A stretch of 23,429 nt of DNA from a virus. The stretch is taken from IMG/VR virus record IMGVR_UViG_3300017783_006344, positions 1-23,429 of that record. One strand, given 5' to 3'. Positions 16,601 to 21,521 of the stretch are shown piece after piece (position 1 is the first letter of the stretch; each line of letters starts with the position of its first letter). The notes beneath the pieces are model-generated. The model did not search any database. It saw only the letters and a list, made by a program, of their open reading frames with translations, and was not told the DNA's origin. The translations under genes and the position numbers were made by a program.

Positions 16601-17159
16601 TTCTTGCACCATTTTTACTGACATCGACTGTATAATACTCAGTTGTAGTTTGCCAACCATATCGGCGAGAGTAAGTTCTTTTTTCTCTTGACCGCGTTTC
16701 GGTCACAACAGCCATTGAATATGGACCTTTAACTGGGGCAGATACCTTTTTTAACCTACTTGGATTTTGTGCGATAGAGCAATAATTTTGTAAAATTTTT
16801 CCGCTTTTAAATTCAATATTATATTTAGAATGAGTTGAATTACCATCCGAGTCTCTTACGGCGTTTTCATTAAAATAAATTCCTTGATCAATAGGAGAAA
16901 CCGTTCCTCCAATAAAATTTTCTTCTTGATTAAATTTTTTCTCAACTATGTTCCCCTGACCATTTCCTCCAAGAATTATACCTCTTTGATTAACTAGGCC
17001 TGCGACCTCACCTTCGCACAACAAATCTACCGCCTCGTATATCTGATAACCCTGTTTGGCGGGAGTCGCATCTGGCGGCATCAAGTAAGAAGGAGTAGCT
17101 CCCTTACTTTTACCAGCTATAACAATCTTTTTATTAAATATGTTTTTATAAAAACCCAT
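10671..17159 (-). CDS. J: Tail tip / host-specificity protein J-like, giant multidomain receptor-binding protein
   Basis: 2162 residues, against about 1130 in lambda J. The N-terminal ~850 residues form the J-like hub: DATPAKQGYQIYEAVDLLCEGE, PAWIYYDLLTNKRYGLGSYL, and ALLVQPGDIIRVEDEM. Next come an Fn3-like region (~905-1010), an H-type-lectin-like stretch near 1190-1300 (VTFDQPFASIPTVVIQLQQA, GVSTHGFSFAAF), and a LamG/concanavalin-like domain near 1390-1515 (GDFTMFAWAKFG, YVDGELAI). Five ~59-residue repeats start near 1524, 1619, 1681, 1740 and 1799. Tryptophan repeats of the type IAWSGGxNVxYPWDV occupy ~1860-2015. It should sit at the tail tip and bind host surface glycans or proteins. The start overlaps the I-like stop by one base. 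The J identity rests on the N-terminus and L-K-I-J order; the domain names in the second half are by-eye matches. Confidence 0.9.
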   Translation of the reverse strand: MGFYKNIFNKKIVIAGKSKGATPSYLMPPDATPAKQGYQIYEAVDLLCEGEVAGLVNQRGIILGGNGQGNIVEKKFNQEENFIGGTVSPIDQGIYFNENAVRDSDGNSTHSKYNIEFKSGKILQNYCSIAQNPSRLKKVSAPVKGPYSMAVVTETRSREKRTYSRRYGWQTTTEYYTVDVSKNGARTGSGSRDIREEGTSARDFVNWQKYVPIESKAKPYRYTNYDKDIDKIDVGLQIDSLSDTRSHSTKSENKAGKSKMGTPMPLTITFEAKVGHADKNGTVTISAATFTVRPGKGKTVGDGNGRLSVRGIITAPYTITLEDITLPQLSDTDLYNFVEIHKIQYETISNLVNRNVGVGTITEKYLDTYYYPGSCYVASKIDSQYHPQVPSRTFRIKGKKIKIPSNYNPIVANSSNNTDGLDNRFWDGSGQSTRGNVIYNGSWDGTFKYEWSDNPAWIYYDLLTNKRYGLGSYLQDIDIIDKWTLYEIGMYCDAVTMNDGSKTTNDMGGPGRFIGVDDGFGGLEPRFSCNILMKDQTNAFDAIQNLARSFRAMTYFNNSCVSVRVDRPYFFEDVNNTSNSASAKNKFPPHLIFNNLNIKDGMFAYADVDRSTKLSAVEVSFLDKRNNFTSQTEYVEDPEAIKHVGLNFKQIEGIGVTSKAQAHRLAKYVLFESQHTTETVSFNAGLEALLVQPGDIIRVEDEMRNFTRNYGTVLGASGLTTYYDPDGTTANGKGPTAIIVEPAIGSDLTQYVNGGNIHIYNPVGKSGIDDFYQNPNSNNELYKEIHNPQVISLKIKPGGLGTSYEIVDSGVAFFINGSDGQWFSEKDANIKHGSIYNVDGIGRDPKYYRVLNISEDKNIGFNVSATIHHTGKFKFVEENISFDVDNDAFQPNLQLTQVVRPDPPSSITNVSLVNVNSSRAKNLSFTINDPTIAEKAPEKYIVVLEEPDSTTIVTEHFKSNGTQTDILLTQDSKIDQLGNYNITVFSENTTPTIVRSQLSTNVQFSTTTADFQFANQDQFTEYSNIFIETDFSSEFSNVDETGVGQNSFFQNDPSINAVVNLEFEDIFGNSGFLVQQTIEEQIINILDVDGNVKSGNFKTLTNDSSFTILNEEINEAFGYTGDEKYRIPTGLNFEVASFNILSGETSEVGIFFESEFDETPAVFIQPKVTGSFGDEIYRPLGRRGGNSAGTNFLVKSFEESLHDIRYTYLASKTGNFTVDAKKIKIDFVSRSSVLGTGYQTVTFDQPFASIPTVVIQLQQADTTLDKETNETCITGVSTHGFSFAAFQDNGTPAGGTGKYAYIAVDQLAFNNTTATDLPVNVINYASTGDEDYLFGTPILNEFNGSELSVTNSIFNHDQYAVLCQRSGEDAILEDKFFVVHEISGQNKVHQHMLTSGLDTGISASQTNGADNHILLTGADLTVGTGDFTMFAWAKFGTALDGKQYLLESHKDGTGIAWFQSGDGKNYINLNGVDYLAITGAVGASLNDGNLHALYVEVDRDLLLKGYVDGELAITDTQIIEHSTGFTVSDVGSGMPQNTRSFDGTYTGSENLYQNTEFTGLRIKTSGTNNTWVLCDDDPAISYKNLPIAWSGGEDLANPSLVTPYDATETEWSGGAFFTGFTMIQGIGSGMSFNPNDFDGDYTGSADLYQNTTTSGLRLKTTGANNTWVFCDDDPANIYITGFDVDGIGTGIVGNSTSFDGSYIRIGNDVYENESTPTLRIEKSGTNDTWIFKTNQAATTGFRISSVGTGMVNNPNSFDGTYTGTDDLFVNTQTSGLRVKKVGGYWILIDENTANTYFTGFFLSAVGSGMTDNPNAFNGTYTGGADLFVHTSHSGLRIRTSGASNTWILTDDDPSSPSYNGIAWSGGANVNFPGNVTDWQDGDDQVGPSSPVFSQIRSHDRIAWTSVDQNVDYPFNVNSWSAKPQTVTNSSAPFFDQFLSAGSIAWSGGPNVIYPWDVNSWTGGASILNQLVTDSNSPNFDSFISHDKIAWSGGENVNYPWDVAVWTGGETISNNTITNSTNPINLFTSLLSGPHPGSNAPTFSDFLLDTFDSNTGFKVLGNSELPGNALTSGLIMKYIGLTTGQETQSNHFNDPNTFKDDIEVLERTKFLLDVESELYFEDISTDNTASGSVVGSIEKSQAIINRNKLANFNFLQIGVTGIL
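11100..11580 (-). repeat. J-protein tryptophan repeats (IAWSGGxNVxYPWDV)
   Basis: Four to five copies of a motif encoding IAWSGG-x-NV-x-YPWDV-x2-W, spaced about 120-130 bases and joined by Ser/Asn/Pro-rich linkers such as SNSPNFDSFISHDK. One further IAWSGG copy sits near 12390 between repeat units 1 and 2. Confidence 0.75.
11590..12305 (-). repeat. J-protein repeat units 2-5 in tandem
   Basis: Four adjacent copies starting at 12305, 12119, 11942 and 11765 (spacing 186, 177 and 177 bases), each encoding ~59 residues with a conserved GF start, G(S/T)G(M/I), FDG-Y, LRI/LRV and W-I/V-DDDPA core. Copies differ at many positions, including silent ones, so they are diverged rather than recently amplified. 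Copy 3 lacks the DDDP element. They probably form a string of small beta domains in the tail fibre. Confidence 0.8.
12420..12590 (-). repeat. J-protein repeat unit 1 (GSGM..FDGTYTG type)
   Basis: First of five copies encoding 'GF-x4-GSGM-x6-SFDGTYTG-x2-LYQNT-x4-LRIKTSGTNNTW'. It is separated from copy 2 by an insert carrying an IAWSGG motif. Confidence 0.75.
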
Positions 17160-17755
17160 TATCCTAAATCCGCACTAGTGACATTAGTTGAAATAATATT
17201 CGACCCAACACGAAGTTCTCCGTACACTAATGGTATGGGGAAACCCTGAACAGAATTGTTTTCTAAATTAGTAAAAATATAACTAGACATATCAATTTTA
17301 CTTTCCGCCGTCTGGGGTTTTGGGGTTTCAATTGGAAACAGTAAAGCCATAATGCCTTGAATTAACATTCCAACGGCCAAATTAGCTAAAAAGCCACCTC
17401 CACTTAAAGCTGTCCCCAAAGCGCCTAAGGCACCCGCTACAAAGCCACCAATACCCATTACAATCCCCGTCAAAGTTGTAAGAATAAAAGCACCAGTTAT
17501 AGTTGGGACAATGTGTATTTCTTCAGGAGCGTTTGCTGAAGATAATTGTTCGACCGTTTCCCATTTCTTGTCTGGGTTTTGAGGGTCTATAAAGGCATAA
17601 CCTAGGCCGTCCTTAAATTTAGAAAGTAAAAAATTTTTAACTCCTGGATTATTAGCCTCTAAAGCATTAGTGATCTCTAGAAGCTTTTTTACTTTAAATT
17701 TATGATTTGTCCCATAAATTTCTCCAAATTCTCCGTGTATAGTTACATTAGTCAT
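17159..17755 (-). CDS. I: Tail assembly protein I-like
   Basis: 198 residues. The N-terminal half is a ubiquitin-like beta-grasp domain (VTIHGEFGEIYG ... EEIHIVPTITGA), typical of lambda-type gpI. It is followed by a Gly/Ala-rich hydrophobic hairpin (GIGGFVAGALGALGTALSGG, LAVGMLIQGIMALLFP) and a C-terminal segment with GFPIPLVYGELRVGSNIIST, the conserved end of this family. It acts in assembly of the tail tip with J; whether it stays in the virion is not certain. AAAGGA 8 bases before the ATG is a usable Shine-Dalgarno sequence. It overlaps the K-like gene by 8 bases and J by 1. Confidence 0.88.
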   Translation of the reverse strand: MTNVTIHGEFGEIYGTNHKFKVKKLLEITNALEANNPGVKNFLLSKFKDGLGYAFIDPQNPDKKWETVEQLSSANAPEEIHIVPTITGAFILTTLTGIVMGIGGFVAGALGALGTALSGGGFLANLAVGMLIQGIMALLFPIETPKPQTAESKIDMSSYIFTNLENNSVQGFPIPLVYGELRVGSNIISTNVTSADLG

Positions 17756-18140
17756 CCAAAATTTCCTTTAACATTATTACACCTTTTTCCGATCTTTGGA
17801 AATTAGGCATATCAAATAGATGAAACCTCTCTGTGGTTAAAGAGTATATTAAAAATGGATAAAGGCAGTTTTTTGAGTTTTCCATGTCATATTCGGACGG
17901 ATCTTCCCTACCATTTACGTGAGTGTGAAATATAGCTAACAAATCTCCTTTTAATTTTACCTGCAAAAAATCCGCTGGGTTAATTAAAAATATATCATCA
18001 TCATTTGAATGATTTCTGGCTGGCTTGAAAATTAATTCATCATTTTTATAACAAATAAAGCCACAAACTTCTTTTTTTAAGTCTGTATTTGCATATTCAA
18101 TCAAATCTTTTTTAAAACTATCCTTTAGGTGGGTATGCAT
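17748..18140 (-). CDS. K: Tail assembly protein K-like, JAB/MPN metallopeptidase domain only
   Basis: 130 residues from ATG 18140, which has AGGA 5-6 bases upstream. An in-frame TTG at 18161 would add seven residues. It carries a complete JAMM zinc site: Glu24 (KKEVCGF), His72-x-His74 and x7-Ser82-x2-Asp85 (HTHVNGREDPSEYD). In lambda, gpK joins this Mov34/JAB domain to an NlpC/P60 peptidase domain. Here the protein ends right after the JAB core, so the cell-wall peptidase half is missing. The likely role is processing or assembly of tail-tip proteins. It overlaps L by 23 bases and I by 8. Confidence 0.88.
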   Translation of the reverse strand: MHTHLKDSFKKDLIEYANTDLKKEVCGFICYKNDELIFKPARNHSNDDDIFLINPADFLQVKLKGDLLAIFHTHVNGREDPSEYDMENSKNCLYPFLIYSLTTERFHLFDMPNFQRSEKGVIMLKEILDD

Positions 18141-19107
18141 GAGTTCCTGGAAATCCTCCAAATCTTAATCCATTTTTTCCAAATCTTAGTTTGCAGGCCG
18201 ATATTTTCTTTGAGCACTCATCTCTTTGCCAATTACTAGATATTGCAGGAAAATTTTCATTTCCAGATATATTACCTTCTCCGACGCATACATAAAAAGT
18301 GCGCAATGGTTTTATCGAGGCATTATTTATTGAGCTTTCTGAATCATCATCAGAAACATCATGATTGGCTATTTCTGTGTATACGTGATCTTGTTTACTA
18401 TATATCGTTGTGCTATTCCATTTGCCCTTGAATTTTGCAGAAGAGGTTGCTACGACATTTCCACTGGAATCTTTAAAATCTTCATCGTTCGACGTCTTTA
18501 TAGGCTCTTTGCTGTAAAGACACCCATGTCCCCTGTATATCCACGTACAGTATTTTGAATAAACATTTCTGTTTGGAAGGTAGCTATTATCCAATTCAAA
18601 AACAGTAGATAATTCTAATTCTACCAATTCTTTTGTTTCTGTAGTTCTCCTATTTATATAATAGGTTTGATCTGGTAGGTACGCGCTTGAAGAAGCTTCG
18701 CTATTCTGGGTTGCTATATCAAAATATGGATTTTTTCCTCCTGGAAAATTTATATCATCTAAAAATCTAGCAAAAGTTCTTTTTCTTATTACCTTGGCTC
18801 CAATCAAATTATTATGCACTTTTAAATACTTCGATATGGTATAATCTATGTTTGATACTTTTAATCTAGGTCTAGGTAGGCTGTTGTCCCCTTTTACTTC
18901 GAAACCGTTAGCTTCCATGGGGTAAGATATATACTCCTGACCTTGCCACACAAGTCTATTCGAAAGGTTCCTCATCGAAGGCGTCAAAGCTAATACGCTG
19001 TTTTGATCTACTGGCCAATCGTAATATATCAAATAAAATTCCAATATCTGACTTGGTTCAAGAGACATCGCTTCAGATGCCACTTTTTGATTTATTCCTT
19101 CTGCCAT
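18118..19107 (-). CDS. L: Minor tail protein L-like, with four-cysteine (Fe-S type) site
   Basis: 329 residues. The N-terminal domain has the gpL pattern (ILEFYLIYYDWP, LVWQGQEYISYPMEANGFEV, PRPRLKVSNID). Four Cys at 187, 196 (CTWIYRGHGC), 298 and 305 (CSKKISAC) match the positions known in lambda gpL, which binds an iron-sulfur cluster. The C-terminus FGGFPGTHAYPPKG is the usual family end. The central segment between the Cys pairs is about 100 residues (FYVCVGEGNISGNENFPA). It is first in the L-K-I-J order and preceded by a promoter-like element, so it opens the tail-tip operon. In lambda the genes just upstream are H and M; here the strand switches instead. Confidence 0.9.
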   Translation of the reverse strand: MAEGINQKVASEAMSLEPSQILEFYLIYYDWPVDQNSVLALTPSMRNLSNRLVWQGQEYISYPMEANGFEVKGDNSLPRPRLKVSNIDYTISKYLKVHNNLIGAKVIRKRTFARFLDDINFPGGKNPYFDIATQNSEASSSAYLPDQTYYINRRTTETKELVELELSTVFELDNSYLPNRNVYSKYCTWIYRGHGCLYSKEPIKTSNDEDFKDSSGNVVATSSAKFKGKWNSTTIYSKQDHVYTEIANHDVSDDDSESSINNASIKPLRTFYVCVGEGNISGNENFPAISSNWQRDECSKKISACKLRFGKNGLRFGGFPGTHAYPPKG

Positions 19108-19122
19108 ATTTTACTTTACACT
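19108..19122 (-). promoter_or_regulatory. Promoter-like element before the tail-tip operon, class B (AGTGTAAA)
   Basis: Read on the minus strand it is AGTGTAAAGTAAAAT, running directly into ATG 19107. Thirteen of 15 bases match the element before the LRR gene (21486-21500). The hexamer after GTG (TAAAGT) ends 5 bases before the ATG, the same spacing as the TATAAT boxes of class A, and there is no Shine-Dalgarno sequence. Confidence 0.45.
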
Positions 19123-19131
19123 TTAAACGTT

Positions 19132-19147
19132 TGTCTTATAATAAATA
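19132..19147 (+). promoter_or_regulatory. Promoter-like -10 box abutting the ATG, class A
   Basis: TGTCTTATAATAAATA runs into ATG 19148; the exact TATAAT is at 19137-19142, 5 bases before the ATG. It shares a 40-bp divergent intergenic region with the class B element of the tail-tip operon. Confidence 0.6.
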
Positions 19148-19678
19148 ATGTTAGACAGAAATAAATATAAATTTTCAAAAAAAGAAAATTTTAGAGACGT
19201 TTATAACATAGCCAGAATACAATTTAAAAAAATTATAAATAATTTCAATCAATACGACTTTAAAGACAACTTTGAAGAACTGTTTTACGGAGGCAGTAGC
19301 TGTCATAAACTTTTTTTAAAAAAAAATGATGTTATATTATGCGGGACATTAGCTTTCTTATTCGAAGACTGCGCTTTTTGCGATATATTCTTTTGGAATG
19401 AGCTATATCAAAAAACTAATACAGTAGAATTTAGATACTTTTGCGAGAAATTCTTTAGAGATACTAGCAAAATTGGCATCAAAAATATGATCGTGCCAAT
19501 GGATAAATCTAGATTAAAACATGAATCTTTTAAAAAATACTGCCAAAAACTTTATTTTACAAAGGACGAATACTTTATTTGCGATGAAATTATAGAAAAA
19601 GAATACAAAAATCACTATCTTTTAAAAGTTAATTACGACGACTATTTTAAAAAATCCAAACAAGTAAAAAGAGTGTAA
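19148..19678 (+). CDS. GNAT-like protein lacking the acetyl-CoA loop, or unknown
   Basis: 176 residues, Lys- and Phe-rich, soluble. By eye its middle and end align with the GNAT at 9281: KLFLKKNDVILCGTLAF against KIFALESDRKIIGALGF, DCAFCDIFFW against DGVLCATEAFW, and SKIGIKNMIVPMD against KSIGCKRIAMVHL. The Arg/Gln-x-x-Gly-x-Gly/Ala loop is replaced by NELYQKTNTVEF, so normal acetyl-CoA binding is doubtful. It is transcribed away from the tail-tip operon from a leaderless-type promoter. The coding call is firm; the fold is an inference that a profile or structure search would settle. Confidence 0.6.
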   Translation: MLDRNKYKFSKKENFRDVYNIARIQFKKIINNFNQYDFKDNFEELFYGGSSCHKLFLKKNDVILCGTLAFLFEDCAFCDIFFWNELYQKTNTVEFRYFCEKFFRDTSKIGIKNMIVPMDKSRLKHESFKKYCQKLYFTKDEYFICDEIIEKEYKNHYLLKVNYDDYFKKSKQVKRV

Positions 19679-19687
19679 TACATATAT
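19672..19687 (+). promoter_or_regulatory. Promoter-like element, class B (AGTGTAA)
   Basis: AGTGTAATACATATAT runs into ATG 19688 and covers the end of the previous gene. The hexamer TAATAC after GTG ends 6 bases before the ATG. The AGTGTAA start is shared with the elements at 19108-19122 and 21486-21500. Confidence 0.35.
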
Positions 19688-20107
19688 ATGGCCGAAGATC
19701 CAAATTTATTAAGAAGAGAAATTTTATCTACATTCGACCCTACTATCATAGGAGGAGGTACCCTACAGGATAGAATTACTACTTTATACGATACCCACCC
19801 GACTGGAAATCCTCAAAATTTCCATATGTTTGTCCATATAATACAAGAGTTAAACAGAAAATTACACACCTATGGCTTTGCCGACCAAATCGTAGAGCCA
19901 ATTGATGCTGGATTTCGCCCACTAACTTTTGCCGCACTTGAACTAGATGGGGGTTATGGATTTTGGACTTACCCTACTCCAGAAGGGGGTAATAATATAA
20001 AAATTAATGTGGTTACAAGTGGCCCAACCGAGATTGATTGGGGCGATGGCAGCACAAAAGAAACGATAAGCTCTGCTGGTTATTACGATCCAAGTCACAC
20101 TTATTAA
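19688..20107 (+). CDS. Short tail-fibre-like protein ending inside a PKD-like (GDGS...HTY) domain
   Basis: 139 residues. An N-terminal helical part (LLRREILSTFDP, MFVHIIQELNRKLHTYGF) resembles a phage structural adaptor. The end reads KINVVTSGPTEIDWGDGSTK ... DPSHTY and then stops. In surface proteins of this type WGDGS...HTY belongs to a PKD-like or BspA-type beta sandwich and is followed by 'G.YTV.I' and then leucine-rich repeats. Here the last strands are missing. The LRR protein that would normally follow is encoded 460 bases away on the other strand, starting with RVSIDNPENITQLHI, which fits as the continuation. It is either a truncated gene, a separately encoded stub, or one half of a gene broken by inversion. 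The start is fixed by the AGTGTAA element and lack of alternatives. Confidence 0.72.
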   Translation: MAEDPNLLRREILSTFDPTIIGGGTLQDRITTLYDTHPTGNPQNFHMFVHIIQELNRKLHTYGFADQIVEPIDAGFRPLTFAALELDGGYGFWTYPTPEGGNNIKINVVTSGPTEIDWGDGSTKETISSAGYYDPSHTY

Positions 20108-20115
20108 TTTTTTGG

Positions 20116-20144
20116 TTGACATTTATATTATTTAGCTTTACTAT
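20116..20144 (+). promoter_or_regulatory. Sigma70-type promoter
   Basis: TTGACA (20116-20121), a 17-base spacer, then TACTAT (20139-20144). The predicted start of transcription is 1-2 bases before ATG 20153, so this transcript too would be nearly leaderless. It is the only promoter in the window with a clear -35 box. Confidence 0.7.
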
Positions 20145-20152
20145 GCTAAGTA

Positions 20153-20341
20153 ATGAGCAAATGGACGGAAAAACAACGGGGAGCCTTCTGGAAAAAAGAG
20201 GGCAAAAATGGCAAATATCTAGCTGGCTATGTAGTGATAGACGGCAAAAAACACCCCGTCACGGTTTTTCCTAATCAGTATAAAGAAAAGCAAAACCAGC
20301 CAGAATTTATTATTTACGAGACTTTTTCTAAAGAGTCTTAA
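20153..20341 (+). CDS. Small conserved phage-type protein (62 aa), unknown function
   Basis: 62 residues, Lys-rich: GAFWKKEGKNGKYLAGYVVI, DGKKHPVTVFPNQYKE, PEFIIYET. The order 'G-W-K...G..YLAG-I-x-DG....VFPN..K.....P.F.I' recalls small phage proteins and the DUF736 family, likely a compact beta barrel; this is a resemblance, not an identification. It is placed behind a consensus-like sigma70 promoter, so it may be expressed early or in a lysogen. It ends tail-to-tail with the next gene, the two stop codons overlapping in the sequence TTAA. Confidence 0.7.
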   Translation: MSKWTEKQRGAFWKKEGKNGKYLAGYVVIDGKKHPVTVFPNQYKEKQNQPEFIIYETFSKES

Positions 20342-20547
20342 GAGAAAGAGATACCATTCTCCTCTAAGTATAGATCGAACTCTTCTGGGTCATCATAAAG
20401 AATCAAAGAGTGAATCGAAGCTATTGTCCCGACGCACTGAGTCGGAGCACTTAAAATCTTTTTTGTGGACATATTGTATAATACCCACCAATCTTTTTCC
20501 TCCGTGATATTGTAGTCGTTTAAATTTTCTATTATTGTAAGTGACAT
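20338..20547 (-). CDS. Hypothetical acidic 69-aa protein
   Basis: 69 residues, rich in Asp and Glu (NDYNITEEKDWWVLYN, DDPEEFDLYLEENG), no signal or membrane segment. The WWVLYN-STKKI strand pair suggests a small alpha/beta fold like other short uncharacterised phage proteins; I do not recognise it. It begins 17 bases after the stop of the LRR gene on the same strand and may be its operon partner, for instance a chaperone (inference only). Its stop overlaps that of the facing 62-aa gene. Confidence 0.65.
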   Translation of the reverse strand: MSLTIIENLNDYNITEEKDWWVLYNMSTKKILSAPTQCVGTIASIHSLILYDDPEEFDLYLEENGISFS

Positions 20548-20564
20548 ATTATTTTAGTTATATA

Positions 20565-21485
20565 TTAATACATTACGGTCCAATTGCCTCTGTCATCGCC
20601 CGTAAGTGTATCTTTATAGGAAATTGCGGCTGTTGTCATTCCGCCATTCCCAGCGACATTGACAAACCCACCATTAGCTCCAGCGGCTACAAGAGCGGCT
20701 AACAAATCCTCCACAACAGCAGAACTAAAATTATTGTGGTTTGCTATTAATTTTCTTAAAGAAGTTGGTAAATTGCTTCCAGCCCAACTAGTTAGATTGT
20801 TGCTAAAGCACGAAAATGTATGCATACTAGTATTGTTAATTAAATCTGGAATAGCGCCAATTAAATCATTTGAATTGCACCACATCTCAAGCATTTTTGT
20901 GTTTACCTGTACAGATACAATTTCTCCAGTTAAATTATTTGATGCAGTGTCAAACCATTTTAGTTCACCATTGTTTGCAACTGATGGCATACCCCCAGTA
21001 AAAGAATTGCGATCAAGTTGTAAATCTTCTAAAAACGGACAGTTATCTACATTAGGGCAGGTTCCTGTAAAATTACTATTATGCAAGAATATGCCCCTCA
21101 TCTGAGGAGAGGAGGAAAAGTCTGGAGCTGATGGGTTAGTCAAAGGATTATCCGAAACATCATAAAATTTAAAATTATTCGTAGCGGGTGGCGCTGGTGC
21201 GTCACCAGTAAAACTATTATTTGGTACATTAAAAGCATGCATAATAGATTGTGAACTTATATCTGGCAAAGATCCAGTAATTTCATTGTGATCAGCTCTA
21301 AATTTATGATACTGCTTATTGCTCATATCCATATCCAACGCTGTGATGCCTTGATGCATCACTCTAAAGTCTCTTAAGTTGGTAAACTTAGTTAATTGCA
21401 TAGTCCCTTTAAGTTTCGGCCCCCCATTTCTAGTAATATGCAATTGGGTTATGTTTTCTGGATTATCTATCGATACTCTTGGCAT
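20565..21485 (-). CDS. Leucine-rich-repeat protein, likely receptor-binding fibre component
   Basis: 306 residues made of about nine LRR units of 22-25 residues with the plant-type pattern 'L-x2-F-x3-N-x-(L/F)-TG-x2-P' (HNEITGSLPDIS, NNSFTGDAPA, RNSFTGGMPSVA, SNNLTGEIVS, SNDLIGAIPDLI). The C-terminal cap VEDLLAALVAAGANGGFVNV ... RGNWTVMY is the one usual in phage and bacterial LRR surface proteins. There is no signal peptide, which fits a virion protein rather than a secreted one. The N-terminus begins abruptly at PRVSIDNPENITQLHI with no adaptor or PKD-like domain; those parts are present in the short gene at 19688 on the opposite strand. Likely function is binding to the host surface. Confidence 0.85.
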   Translation of the reverse strand: MPRVSIDNPENITQLHITRNGGPKLKGTMQLTKFTNLRDFRVMHQGITALDMDMSNKQYHKFRADHNEITGSLPDISSQSIMHAFNVPNNSFTGDAPAPPATNNFKFYDVSDNPLTNPSAPDFSSSPQMRGIFLHNSNFTGTCPNVDNCPFLEDLQLDRNSFTGGMPSVANNGELKWFDTASNNLTGEIVSVQVNTKMLEMWCNSNDLIGAIPDLINNTSMHTFSCFSNNLTSWAGSNLPTSLRKLIANHNNFSSAVVEDLLAALVAAGANGGFVNVAGNGGMTTAAISYKDTLTGDDRGNWTVMY

Positions 21486-21500
21486 ATTTTTATTTACACT
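21486..21500 (-). promoter_or_regulatory. Promoter-like element before the LRR gene, class B (AGTGTAAA)
   Basis: On the minus strand AGTGTAAATAAAAAT runs straight into ATG 21485. The hexamer TAAATA ends 5 bases before the ATG. It is a 13/15 match to the element before the tail-tip operon (19108-19122). TAAATA also recalls the TATAAATA late-promoter type of T4-like phages, but no late sigma gene is in this window. Confidence 0.45.
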
Positions 21501-21521
21501 AAATAATTAGATCCTATCATA

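Noticed and set aside
18141-18161. TTG start for the K-like gene
   Set aside because: ATG at 18140 has an AGGA site upstream; the TTG start has no better support and would lengthen the overlap with L to 44 bases.
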